64,000 bases of DNA from Pseudomonas quebecensis (GTDB taxonomy: Bacteria; Pseudomonadota; Gammaproteobacteria; Pseudomonadales; Pseudomonadaceae). Below, in pieces: positions 46,654-55,111 of the stretch. Below the pieces are notes generated by a model that saw nothing but the letters and a program-made list of their open reading frames with translations, did not search any database and was not told where the DNA came from. The stretch spans positions 4,525,001-4,589,000 of the forward strand of contig NZ_CP112866.1 of NCBI RefSeq assembly GCF_026410085.1, given 5' to 3'. Every line of letters starts with the position of its first letter. Position 1 is the stretch's first letter. The position numbers were made by a program, and so were the translations under genes.

Positions 46654-47886
46654 ATGGACAGAACATATGCTTTCGTGGATGAGTCCGGGAACTCCGACCT
46701 TGATACGTCAAAGGGAGGAAGCTCGGGCTTTTTCATCGTGTGCTCCATTCTCGTGGCAGAGAAAGACTTGGATGCTGCCTATGCCCAAGCAGATGAACTC
46801 CGAAAGCGTCATTTTCAAACAGGCGAGATCAAATCCAGCAATCTGAAGCCGAAGGATTCAGATCGCCGTGCCCGAATCCTCAACGAGCTGGCTGAGCTGC
46901 CATTCAGGCTCTACTTCACCGTCGTTGATAAGTCCCAAATTCGCAAAGACGGTGGCCTTCGTTTCAAGACCTCATTCATAAAATACGTGAACGGGTTGCT
47001 CTATGAACGTTTGTTCCACGCATACCCTGACCTCCAGATGATCGTAGACGAGCATGGTGGCCAGGAATTTCAGGAGAGCCTCAAAAGCTACGTTGCAGAA
47101 CGATTCGTGGACGACCTATTTGGCGATAAGGATGCGTTCCAGACGATGGCCAGTAAGGACAACGTTTTGGTTCAGGTTGCAGATTTCTTCGCTGGATCAG
47201 TCGCTCAGATCTACGAAGAGAAAGCATCGGAAGAAGCAGTTCTTGCCTACAAAAAGATTCTACGAAGCCTGACCCTTGGAATGCTTGAGTGGCCATCCAA
47301 GTACCAGTCTCTTCTGCCGCCGCCGACGGATGAATTTGAGTACGCTGACTACCAGGTACACCAAGAAGCTCTACGGCAGGCTGACCTTTTTAGCGAACGC
47401 GTTGGTAAGCACCCCGATGAAGATGAGCGACTACAGCTAAGCATCTTGAGGTTCTTGAGATTCCAGAGCGAATTCGTCACCAAGGATTACGTGCTGACTA
47501 CGGAGATCATGGCCCATCTAAAAGATAGCGGACTGGGAGAGGTCAACGGCCAGAGAATCCGCTCCAGTGGCATTGCCAAACTCCGCGATGCGGACGTCAT
47601 CATCACAAGTGCGTCGAAGGGCTACAAAATTCCCCAGACACGTGCGGACATCAACGACTTCCTAGAGCGGGCATCCGGCATCGTCGTCCCTCTTCTCGAA
47701 CGCGTTAAAAAAGCGCGCGATGTGTATCGGCTGAGCAGTCGAGGAGAATATGACATCGTCACTGCCAACCTTGCTGAGCTAGCCAGGCTGCTCGCCGCAC
47801 TTGAGGCATTTGCCGATGATTTAGACATGCCACCCACTCAAGTAACACTTGAGCAGCAAATGAACGCAAAATCACCATTAATGTAA
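46654..47886 (+). CDS. DUF3800 protein with C-terminal extension
   Basis: 410 residues. The N-terminal half is a DUF3800 domain with an RNase-H-like look: AFVDESGNSD (first acidic pair), a conserved acidic block (MIVDEHGGQEF), and VLVQVADFFAG (late Asp). The C-terminal 180 residues add a helical part with IRSSGIAKLRDADVIITSASKGYK resembling a small wHTH. DUF3800 proteins often sit in defence and mobile DNA, and nuclease activity is likely but not shown. Paired with the next gene, 27 bp downstream. Confidence 0.75.
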   Translation: MDRTYAFVDESGNSDLDTSKGGSSGFFIVCSILVAEKDLDAAYAQADELRKRHFQTGEIKSSNLKPKDSDRRARILNELAELPFRLYFTVVDKSQIRKDGGLRFKTSFIKYVNGLLYERLFHAYPDLQMIVDEHGGQEFQESLKSYVAERFVDDLFGDKDAFQTMASKDNVLVQVADFFAGSVAQIYEEKASEEAVLAYKKILRSLTLGMLEWPSKYQSLLPPPTDEFEYADYQVHQEALRQADLFSERVGKHPDEDERLQLSILRFLRFQSEFVTKDYVLTTEIMAHLKDSGLGEVNGQRIRSSGIAKLRDADVIITSASKGYKIPQTRADINDFLERASGIVVPLLERVKKARDVYRLSSRGEYDIVTANLAELARLLAALEAFADDLDMPPTQVTLEQQMNAKSPLM

Positions 47887-47913
47887 AGAACCTATCTTCA
47901 AGGACTTCTGCAT

Positions 47914-48783
47914 ATGACCAAGCATTACGTCAAGACACAGCCGCTAACCGATTCACAGATTAATATCCTTACTCAAGGTGCTTCTACTTCCTATTACGGT
48001 GAAGAACTCCAGTACATGGTAAAAGCCGGATTGATGGAGATAACACTGTATGGCCAGGCAAAATTTGAAGAGCCCTTCAAAGGCCCGGGCATCAGTAGGC
48101 GGTTTCGCCCCAGTGCACGCGGTCTCGCCAGCCTTTCACTGGTGGCACCCGAGCGATTTCCTGATGCTGGTTTTCCAACTCGAGTACAAACGCCGCCTCC
48201 GAAGCAGGAGATTTCCTGCTTGGCCCTTGGGTTATTGCTGTACAGCCTAGAATCGGACTGCATGCGCTTTTCAATGACCAGTGCATGCCCAGATGGCATG
48301 TATTCTGCGAAGCATGACCTCATTCGGATGGGTTACCTCCATGACCACATCTCTAACGACCTTTCCTATGGATCTGACGTAGTTAAGTACACGCCAGAAG
48401 GCGCCGCAGTGATTACCGGTATTTTGGAGGCTGCGTCTCGCAATTACGGGGCCGATCTGGCCGAGACACGTGAAACGCTTTCGGTGCTCTTCCTTGCAAC
48501 TGGCGGCTATCACCCAGACCCAGATGCCACCTTTGATACCACACGCGAGCAATGGGCAATCCTGGAAAAGTACAATTTTGCCTCCGTTTCCCGCTCAGAC
48601 TCAGGGCATGACCAGAGCCTAAAAGTTCATGCTCCTTTTGTGATCACTTGGTTTGAGGGCATCAGCAAACCGTACCCCTACTCGACCTTGGGACAATTTA
48701 ATCTGAAGATCACAGAGGTTCAAAAAATCTATCCAGAAGTGGTTGCCCAGTTCACAGCTAATCAGGCCTTGGGCGAACTTTGA
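47914..48783 (+). CDS. Uncharacterised 289-aa protein paired with DUF3800
   Basis: Soluble protein without signal or membrane segments. The N-terminal 80 residues look like a small winged-helix unit (LTDSQINILTQG, then LQYMVKAGLMEITLYGQ), with a similar unit later (HDLIRMGYLHDH with VVKYTPEGAAVI). This suggests a regulator or DNA-binding partner. AAGGA lies before its start. No family recognised. Repeat F follows, though in the opposite orientation. Confidence 0.55.
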   Translation: MTKHYVKTQPLTDSQINILTQGASTSYYGEELQYMVKAGLMEITLYGQAKFEEPFKGPGISRRFRPSARGLASLSLVAPERFPDAGFPTRVQTPPPKQEISCLALGLLLYSLESDCMRFSMTSACPDGMYSAKHDLIRMGYLHDHISNDLSYGSDVVKYTPEGAAVITGILEAASRNYGADLAETRETLSVLFLATGGYHPDPDATFDTTREQWAILEKYNFASVSRSDSGHDQSLKVHAPFVITWFEGISKPYPYSTLGQFNLKITEVQKIYPEVVAQFTANQALGEL

Positions 48784-48900
48784 GCACCAGATGACGGCCA
48801 CTATGGTCGACTTCTGCCTGCGCTGACCAAACGCAATCAGTCGAAAGTAGCCATTGTAGGCACGCAGTGGCTCCTCCCAAGTAGTAGCATAAGCATCGAG

Positions 48901-49040
48901 CGCAAGCGGAGCGCGCTGGCCCTCTGGGCCCAAGACTTGAGGATGTTAGCCCGCAGGGCCGAAACCTGGCGCAGCCAGGGTTTGGTTCACGTCAGGCGTG
49001 CCCAGAGGGCCAAGCCCAAGCAAAAACGATGTGGATCGCC
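48901..49040 (-). repeat. Gene-end repeat, copy F
   Basis: On the minus strand it follows the sirtuin stop codon and reads GACGTGAACCAAACC, GGTTTCGGCCCTGCGGGC, TAACATCCTCAAG, then GGGCCCAGAGGGCC (hairpin) and AGCGCGCTCCGCTTGCG. It is the best partner of copy E. Confidence 0.82.
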
Positions 49041-49045
49041 GGCGA

Positions 49046-49810
49046 CTACGAATCAGGATGGTTGCCGAACGCCTCGCGAAGAAGGCTCTGCATCATCACA
49101 GAGGCAGGGCCTTCGAGAAAGTGCTCTTGGCTGCTGACATCGAAGCGCACAGGATTGATGTGTGCGACAGTCGCCCCCTGTCCCAAAGCGCGTAACGGAA
49201 GCTCTGCTGCCGGATAGACAACCCCGGACGTTCCAATCGACAGGAACACATCGCACTCCTGCGCAACTGCGAGCCCTGCGCCCCATGCATCCTCTGGCAG
49301 CATCTCACCAAACCAAACGACGCCAGGTCGAACATACCCATCACACGCACTGCATCGCGGCGGCTCAATCCGACTTCCATCTTCAGGCTGGGCGTCAGAC
49401 GTAAGAGGCAAGGTATGCGCCAGGCCACAATCGATGCACCGAGGCGAATGCAGGCTGCCGTGCAGATGAATCACATCCTGGCTACCAGCGCGCTCATGGA
49501 GGTCATCAACGTTCTGGGTCACCACGGTCAGTTTGGGCACATGCATAGCTAGTTCGGCGATAGCGAGATGAGCACCGTTTGGCTGCGCCTGCAGAACTTT
49601 ATGCCGGCGCCATTCGTACCATCCCCAACACAGTGATGGATCAGCTCGGAATGCTTCGCTGGTGGCGAGCTGCGCTGGATCGAAGCGCTCCGATAGTCCC
49701 GTCAATGCGTCTCTGAAAGTCGGGATGCCACTCTCAGCTGATGCACCAGCGCCTGTGAAGACAACAACGTGCTGAGCTTTCCTCAATTGCAGAGCTGGCG
49801 TACTGGTCAT
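49046..49810 (-). CDS. Sir2-family NAD-dependent deacylase
   Basis: 254 residues from ATG 49810 (AAGG 9 bp upstream). NAD-binding GAGASAESGIPTFRD, catalytic TQNVDDLHERAG with HLHGS, four zinc Cys (CIDC and CSAC pairs), and SIGTSGVVYPAAEL. Tyr and Arg in WGWYEWRR match the class III (SIRT5/CobB) pocket that prefers succinyl- or acyl-lysine. It could be a metabolic deacylase or an NAD-related defence factor; no toxin or sensor partner is fused. Its own C-terminal tail is duplicated at 41263. Confidence 0.9.
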   Translation of the reverse strand: MTSTPALQLRKAQHVVVFTGAGASAESGIPTFRDALTGLSERFDPAQLATSEAFRADPSLCWGWYEWRRHKVLQAQPNGAHLAIAELAMHVPKLTVVTQNVDDLHERAGSQDVIHLHGSLHSPRCIDCGLAHTLPLTSDAQPEDGSRIEPPRCSACDGYVRPGVVWFGEMLPEDAWGAGLAVAQECDVFLSIGTSGVVYPAAELPLRALGQGATVAHINPVRFDVSSQEHFLEGPASVMMQSLLREAFGNHPDS

Positions 49811-49893
49811 AATGAGCATCCTTGGAGCCGGACTTAAGTTGATCTTTGCTAACACAAGCTTCGATCTGCAGCATTGTCCGGATGAGATACGAG

Positions 49894-50715
49894 CTAACGA
49901 GGTTTTCGAGCTTCCCACATCTGCTGGAATGCATCACTGGTTACCCGGATGCCTCCAGGAGTGACAGCTCGATCTATGATGCCAGCATCCCGAGACCACT
50001 TAGACAGCAGTCTAGCGAGCTCAGATGAAGACATGGGATGCTCTGGGCTTCTAGCAGAAGGGAAAAGCCAGTCACCTTCTGAGAGTTTTTCGGCCTGTAG
50101 ATACCGAGCGACTGACCCGTGAATTGTTGCGGGCAGAGCTACATAGCTGAAGTTTCGGCCAGCACAGCGCCAGGTTTTGTAAACCCGGTAAGCGCCGCCT
50201 CCGTTGTGACAAATCGCGCTTAGATACTCTATTGGGCGCACGCCCGCCCGCATGCATGAAAACAGCGCCTGGTCTCGCAAGCTTACGGAGGCGTTGATAG
50301 CACGCTCCAACGCCTGCAAATCCTCGCTCGTTGGAACGCCTCTAGTTGGCAGTGGCAGGCGGCCCCTCCGGTTCCGTTTGAACGCCATCAGATAGGAGAA
50401 AGCAGACGAGCCCACAAAATTTCTGAGTTGTTGTTCGTCGGTGGTCACCTCACTTGCCTCAAGCGCAGCTTGAATACTTGAGAGGATCGCGAGTTTTGCA
50501 GTATCTGGCGTAGCCATCAGCGACTCGGGCGAGCCGGACTTCGCACACTGTTCGAGATCGTGATAGTCCTGATAACCCAAGCCCCTAGCCAGAAGGCTTT
50601 GAGCGAACGCGAGTTGTACTCTCGATGGGCCGTGCAACAAATTGCGTAGCTGTTTGGCTAAGCTTTTGAAGCCTCGGTTGCTGATTAGATCGTCTGGATA
50701 AACAGGAATGCGCAT
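49894..50715 (-). CDS. Tyrosine-recombinase-like protein lacking the catalytic Tyr
   Basis: 273 residues. The N-terminal part (about 1-60, AKQLRNLLHGP then QSLLARGLGYQDYHDLEQ) is the small domain found at the front of some Pseudomonas integrase-like proteins. The rest follows recombinase order: box-I Arg in MRAGVRPIEYLSAI and a box-II-like Arg in TPGGIRVTSDAFQ. It then ends before any GH or Tyr. It is either a C-terminally truncated recombinase or a non-catalytic recombination factor. CGGAG precedes the start. Confidence 0.65.
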   Translation of the reverse strand: MRIPVYPDDLISNRGFKSLAKQLRNLLHGPSRVQLAFAQSLLARGLGYQDYHDLEQCAKSGSPESLMATPDTAKLAILSSIQAALEASEVTTDEQQLRNFVGSSAFSYLMAFKRNRRGRLPLPTRGVPTSEDLQALERAINASVSLRDQALFSCMRAGVRPIEYLSAICHNGGGAYRVYKTWRCAGRNFSYVALPATIHGSVARYLQAEKLSEGDWLFPSARSPEHPMSSSELARLLSKWSRDAGIIDRAVTPGGIRVTSDAFQQMWEARKPR

Positions 50716-51082
50716 GCGAATCTCCGAGCGCCAGGGTGTCGGCTGCCCGCTGACTATCGTCGAAATGCGTGCGATAAAGAGGTGTTACAACCTGTGGCAC
50801 TTGAGCCTTCACGAGCCGACCGTTTGATCCAGGTTGATCAGGAGCAATAACCTACCATGGTCATGTAAGTGCTGTCCATAAACGGAGGCTAACAACTAGG
50901 GCACTCAAAGTTCCTCCCTCCTAACCTAGGCTACAAGATAGATAGTTGTATCACGACACTCGAACTGCCGCCCGAAAACGCCCTGAAGACTCCTAAGTGT
51001 GATGATCAAAACAGACCTGGTACTTTTAACGTAGCAGGTCTGTCTAAGATGGCTAGCTTAAAGCACGCATGAATCACGAGCT
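50716..51082. other. Intergenic region without a gene
   Basis: 367 bp with no convincing coding frame or repeat. The part nearest 51000 is AT-richer and may hold the end of the minus-strand ATPase transcript. Confidence 0.4.
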
Positions 51083-53158
51083 TCACGAACGAGATTCGAT
51101 CTCCTTTTGTAATGCAAGCAGCAGTCGATCAAGCACCCGCTGCTGCAGAACAAAATACGGCTCGGTAATCTGCGAGAACTGTCGCCCCTCAAAATCAGAT
51201 TGCAAACACTCAAAATAAGCGTCGGTAGTGACTTGATTTAAGTGCAGATGATCAACATCATTTCTATAGACTTTAATTCTATGGAGCACAGGCCATAAAA
51301 AGGGATAGCTATTTTTAACCTCATTCCAAAAGTACGAAGACCGTTGACTTTGGCTTCCATGACGCTCAATAGATTCTACAAAGCAGCGGTTAAGAGTATT
51401 TATAAAATTTGAAAACTCCGCTCTGTCGGCCACTGGCCGAGACTCGCTTAGCCTGACTCCCTCTGGGAAGGAGTTGGCTCCAAACAACTTGTTGGCATTG
51501 GCGACTTGGCTGACAAGCCGTTCCAAAACGCCAAAGTCAGTAGATACTTCTTCGATTCTTCGCTTTAGCCAACTAGCCCGCAATTCTATATTGACAATCG
51601 GGTATAGAAGTTCTCTCCCATCCTTTTGCTGAGCGTCCAGCGCCACCCGCTGAGCAATTACCGGTATGTTTATTTCAAATCCGGTTGATGAGGGGCGGAT
51701 CAACTGGTAGTTACATAGATGCAGAATTGAAGTGTTATTTTTAGAGCGCTCCCTAAAGGGTAGTTCTTGCCCTGTAGCAAGAAGCTCGAAGGCTTCATAC
51801 TCTTTAGGGTAGAAGTCCCGAATTTCGGATATCGCATGATTGCTATAAAACGTCAATTCCTGATCAATCCGACTTTTCTGAGCTTCAAACGCTGCGATAT
51901 CAATCTTGAATGGGTGATCATTGTGTTCAGATAGAAAAGAATTCAAGGTGCTGCAGGCTTGTCTTATTAAGAGCGGATGGCCACCATACCAGTCACGAAT
52001 CCTGTCACTGGCGTCATAATCAAATGCCATTCCCATACGTTTGCCAAGTTTTCTTAGCATCATTCGACACTCGTCCCTACTAAAACCAGTAAGGTATCGG
52101 TGAGGAACGATTCCAAACAATGGATTTTGCACGCCGCTTACCAGGTCAGTTTCAACAACGCTGGGGTTGACTCCGGCGATTATGAAGCTCAAACATTTAA
52201 ACTGACTTTGGCATGACCACAAGGTCTGCCACAGCTCTAAATAATCATCATGCCAGTGAGGATCTTTCGAAGAGATAAAAGATATAAACTCAATCTCGTC
52301 AAGCATGAAGCAGACACGATGTTGATTTTGAAAACACTCTTTTATGAGTTTGACAAAGCTTTTAGACGCCTTCCTTTCCGTATATTGTTCGGCGTGTGGA
52401 ATTCCGAGCCGCTCCGAAACTTCGCCTGCAATGTCTTCTAAAAGCTCATACCATCGAGACTTACGAATATGTGGCTGCTTACAGTCTATATAAAAAACAG
52501 CAGCAGACTTTTCAGACTCACAAAGCCTTTTTAGCTTGAAGAGAAAGGATGTTTTACCAGTCTTCCGGAGGCCAAATATTGCTTTATTCTCGCATGTCCT
52601 GATAGAGTCATAATATTCCATGATCGCACTCTGACGACCAAAAAAATAAGTATCTTCGACCAAAGGCAATGAATAGTTGAACAAGTCTCTACCAAAAAAA
52701 TACTTATTCAATGTATTCCTAACAAACCATTCATCCCCCTTGGCTGCTTTGAGCTCCTTAGTTGAGAAGGCAACAATGATTCTAGCCTCTTGCCGTGACG
52801 ATAGATATCCATCCAACCATTCGCCGACTCCTTCATCATCCGATACTAAGAAATAGTTCAGCGTTTCCACGCGCCCTTTTGCGGGCGAAGCTGAAAATAT
52901 CTGCTCTACCGCTTGTAGCGTTCTCGGCTCCATGGTGGCAAATGGGGAATAAACAAGTAGCAACTCATTCTCGAAGCCAAATGTCTCTTTGAAATGATCA
53001 AGCGGAGACAAAAAATATATTGACACCTCAGTATTGAAGGCTCTAGTTCTCTTGGCCCAATTAATATCGAAACCATTTAGGAACGGGTTTAGAAAATCGT
53101 TCTCGTTAGGGTGTTTCGAAAGATGTTGAGCAGTAACGTCCGATTTAATCGTTCCCAT
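51083..53158 (-). CDS. AAA/STAND-type ATPase with C-terminal HEPN motif, candidate defence protein
   Basis: 691 residues. N-terminal part (1-165) of unknown fold. Then a P-loop ATPase like the archaeal/STAND group: Walker A GLRKTGKT 196-203, Walker B CFMLDEIEF, sensor-like FIIAGVNPS, and GGHPLLIRQAC, the winged-helix entry typical of STAND ATPases. The last 130 residues are helical and carry RNDVDH at 632-637, the R-N-x3-H active-site motif of HEPN RNases. This order (sensor/ATPase then RNase) suggests RNA cleavage upon infection. AT-rich compared with its neighbours. No partner gene nearby. Confidence 0.75.
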   Translation of the reverse strand: MGTIKSDVTAQHLSKHPNENDFLNPFLNGFDINWAKRTRAFNTEVSIYFLSPLDHFKETFGFENELLLVYSPFATMEPRTLQAVEQIFSASPAKGRVETLNYFLVSDDEGVGEWLDGYLSSRQEARIIVAFSTKELKAAKGDEWFVRNTLNKYFFGRDLFNYSLPLVEDTYFFGRQSAIMEYYDSIRTCENKAIFGLRKTGKTSFLFKLKRLCESEKSAAVFYIDCKQPHIRKSRWYELLEDIAGEVSERLGIPHAEQYTERKASKSFVKLIKECFQNQHRVCFMLDEIEFISFISSKDPHWHDDYLELWQTLWSCQSQFKCLSFIIAGVNPSVVETDLVSGVQNPLFGIVPHRYLTGFSRDECRMMLRKLGKRMGMAFDYDASDRIRDWYGGHPLLIRQACSTLNSFLSEHNDHPFKIDIAAFEAQKSRIDQELTFYSNHAISEIRDFYPKEYEAFELLATGQELPFRERSKNNTSILHLCNYQLIRPSSTGFEINIPVIAQRVALDAQQKDGRELLYPIVNIELRASWLKRRIEEVSTDFGVLERLVSQVANANKLFGANSFPEGVRLSESRPVADRAEFSNFINTLNRCFVESIERHGSQSQRSSYFWNEVKNSYPFLWPVLHRIKVYRNDVDHLHLNQVTTDAYFECLQSDFEGRQFSQITEPYFVLQQRVLDRLLLALQKEIESRS

Positions 53159-53839
53159 TTTTCATCCATAAATGGTTTAGAGGCATATTGCCACGCCTGG
53201 ACGATACCGCTTTTTCCGCCCTCCAGTAAAGCTTGCAAGCTGTGTAAGCTAACCACCTTTGGTCTGGAGTTTTGCTATGGCCGGTGACCATGAAAGCGTT
53301 GCTGTAGATTGCATAGATAGCAACCGGCAAAGCCCACTCTGGCATGATCCATGCCCAAACAGGAGGCCGGGCAGAAACGCAGCGGCTTCAGTGATAAGCT
53401 AATCACCATGCCCAGCCATCACCCGATCTCCGGAAGTTTCTACCAAACCCTCAGTATTCCTAGCAGCTGCAGTGCACCGACTGTAGCTCCAGCACCTTCT
53501 ACTCTCCTATATTCCGAATCAGCGGCTAGCGGCTCACGTCTTGCTTGCCGGCATATGGGTTCTTCAAAAGCAGCACGCGGCTCCTAGCCCATGCCTCTAA
53601 TGTGTTTGGAATCTATGGCGTATCCGTAACGAAGACTTGTTGGCGCAATGGCAAAATGCCTAGGGTGTGCCGTCTTCCGATCAGTCAGGATTGTTCGTTG
53701 CCCTGACTGTCTCGTAAGTCAGCAGCTTTTCTCTCACGAGTCATCGGCGCTTCTGCGTGTCCATTGACCGTCTGAAGCAGCAGCTCGGATTTCTGCCGAA
53801 AATGACGCCGGAGCGAGTGTATAGGCCAACTCAAGTGGC
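53159..53839. other. Long intergenic region without a clear gene
   Basis: 681 bp. Short open frames here (for example 53351-53587) have unlikely composition and no ribosome site. Probably remnants of lost cargo genes. No strong repeat recognised. Confidence 0.4.
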
Positions 53840-54760
53840 TTACGTTGATGCTTTACCAGAGATGGTGGTGATGCCTTTGACGATAAGCACAGCAACCATG
53901 CCTACGAGCGCGCCTACTAGGCAATGAATGCCTAAAGTTGCGAAGGTTTCCCACGCCCCTGCACCTTCGACCAGTCTCTCAGCAAAGTGCTGCATCGGCC
54001 CGATGCCTTCTGTAATGAACGCCCCCCCGACCAGGAACATTGCCACAGTTCCGATCCAGGATAATGCTTTCATAAGCTTCGGAGCAGCCGACAGCAGCCA
54101 TCCCCCGACAGCTCGCACCACAGAACCCCATGTACCGGTAGCTTTAGACTTCTGGAGAATAAGGCCAGCATCATCCAAGCGGACGATCCCCGCAACCAAT
54201 CCGTAAACGCCCACTGTCATGACCACCGCGATCAGCGCTAACGTCAAAATCTGTTGGAGCATCGGGGCATCAGTAACGATATTTAGGGTGATGACGATGA
54301 TCTCGGCGCTCAGAATGAAGTCCGTTCGAACAGCCCCTGCAATCTTCCGCTTTTCATAAGCTGCAAGCTCTTCAGGCGTCTTAGGCTTCGTTTTCTTTGG
54401 CTGCCCTGTGTCATCGTCTCGACCAGCCGTGACCTTGTCCTTGATAGCCTCAAAGCCCTCATAACAGAGATATGCCCCCCCAATCATGAGCAGCCAGTGA
54501 ACCGCCGTAGGCAAAAGTGCGTTCAACACCAAAGCACAAGGCACAAGGATGGCTTTGTTTCTCAACGAGCCCTTGAATACAGCCCATACCACCGGTAGCT
54601 CTCGGTCGGCTTTCATGCCGGTAACCTGCTCAGCATTCACAGCAAGGTCGTCGCTCAGGACACTAGCTGATTTCTTTGCAGCGACTTTACTCATGAGTGA
54701 GATGTCGTCTAGCAGTGTGGCAATGTCATCCAATAGTGCGAACAAGCTACTGCCGGCCAT
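53840..54760 (-). CDS. yedI: DUF808 (YedI-type) inner-membrane protein
   Basis: 306 residues, the usual length. It shows the DUF808 opening SSLFALLDDIATLLDDISLM, KVAAKKSASVLSDDLAVNAEQ and about six to seven membrane helices, with VRTDFILSAEIIVITL in the middle. AAGGAG precedes the ATG. Function in cells is unknown. The family is normally core, so this is probably an extra copy carried as cargo. Confidence 0.9.
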   Translation of the reverse strand: MAGSSLFALLDDIATLLDDISLMSKVAAKKSASVLSDDLAVNAEQVTGMKADRELPVVWAVFKGSLRNKAILVPCALVLNALLPTAVHWLLMIGGAYLCYEGFEAIKDKVTAGRDDDTGQPKKTKPKTPEELAAYEKRKIAGAVRTDFILSAEIIVITLNIVTDAPMLQQILTLALIAVVMTVGVYGLVAGIVRLDDAGLILQKSKATGTWGSVVRAVGGWLLSAAPKLMKALSWIGTVAMFLVGGAFITEGIGPMQHFAERLVEGAGAWETFATLGIHCLVGALVGMVAVLIVKGITTISGKAST

Positions 54761-55111
54761 CTAAGGCTCCTTGCGTTGATTTATTCTGTTCCCCCACCAA
54801 CCAATGCATACCGATGCTAATGCCCCGCATACGCTCCCTCCGTAGGCTCAGGATTACCCTGTCGTCACCGGGTTACGGAGAGCACCTTTCTAGACAATGG
54901 GCACGCCATGCCGTTCATCAATAGCTAGGCGATCTGCAACAGAGCCTTCAAGATCGCACCAAATAATCTTTACTGAATGCTGGCCTACTAACATCTTTTA
55001 AATCAAACCGCCTATTCTAAGTCAGCGATATCCGACCCGTTCGGCTGTCGGCGACGCGAACCGAGTCAGCAGACGCAGTACGTACACATCCTGGACGATG
55101 GGCGGTGAGCA
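54761..55111. other. Intergenic region before the Gabija pair
   Basis: 351 bp without a gene, between divergent starts. It should contain promoters for the DUF808 gene and the defence operon. No clear operator found. Confidence 0.4.

Noticed and set aside
53351..53587. 78-aa open frame in the 53.2-53.8 kb gap
   Set aside because: Ser/Pro-rich low-complexity composition and no ribosome site.
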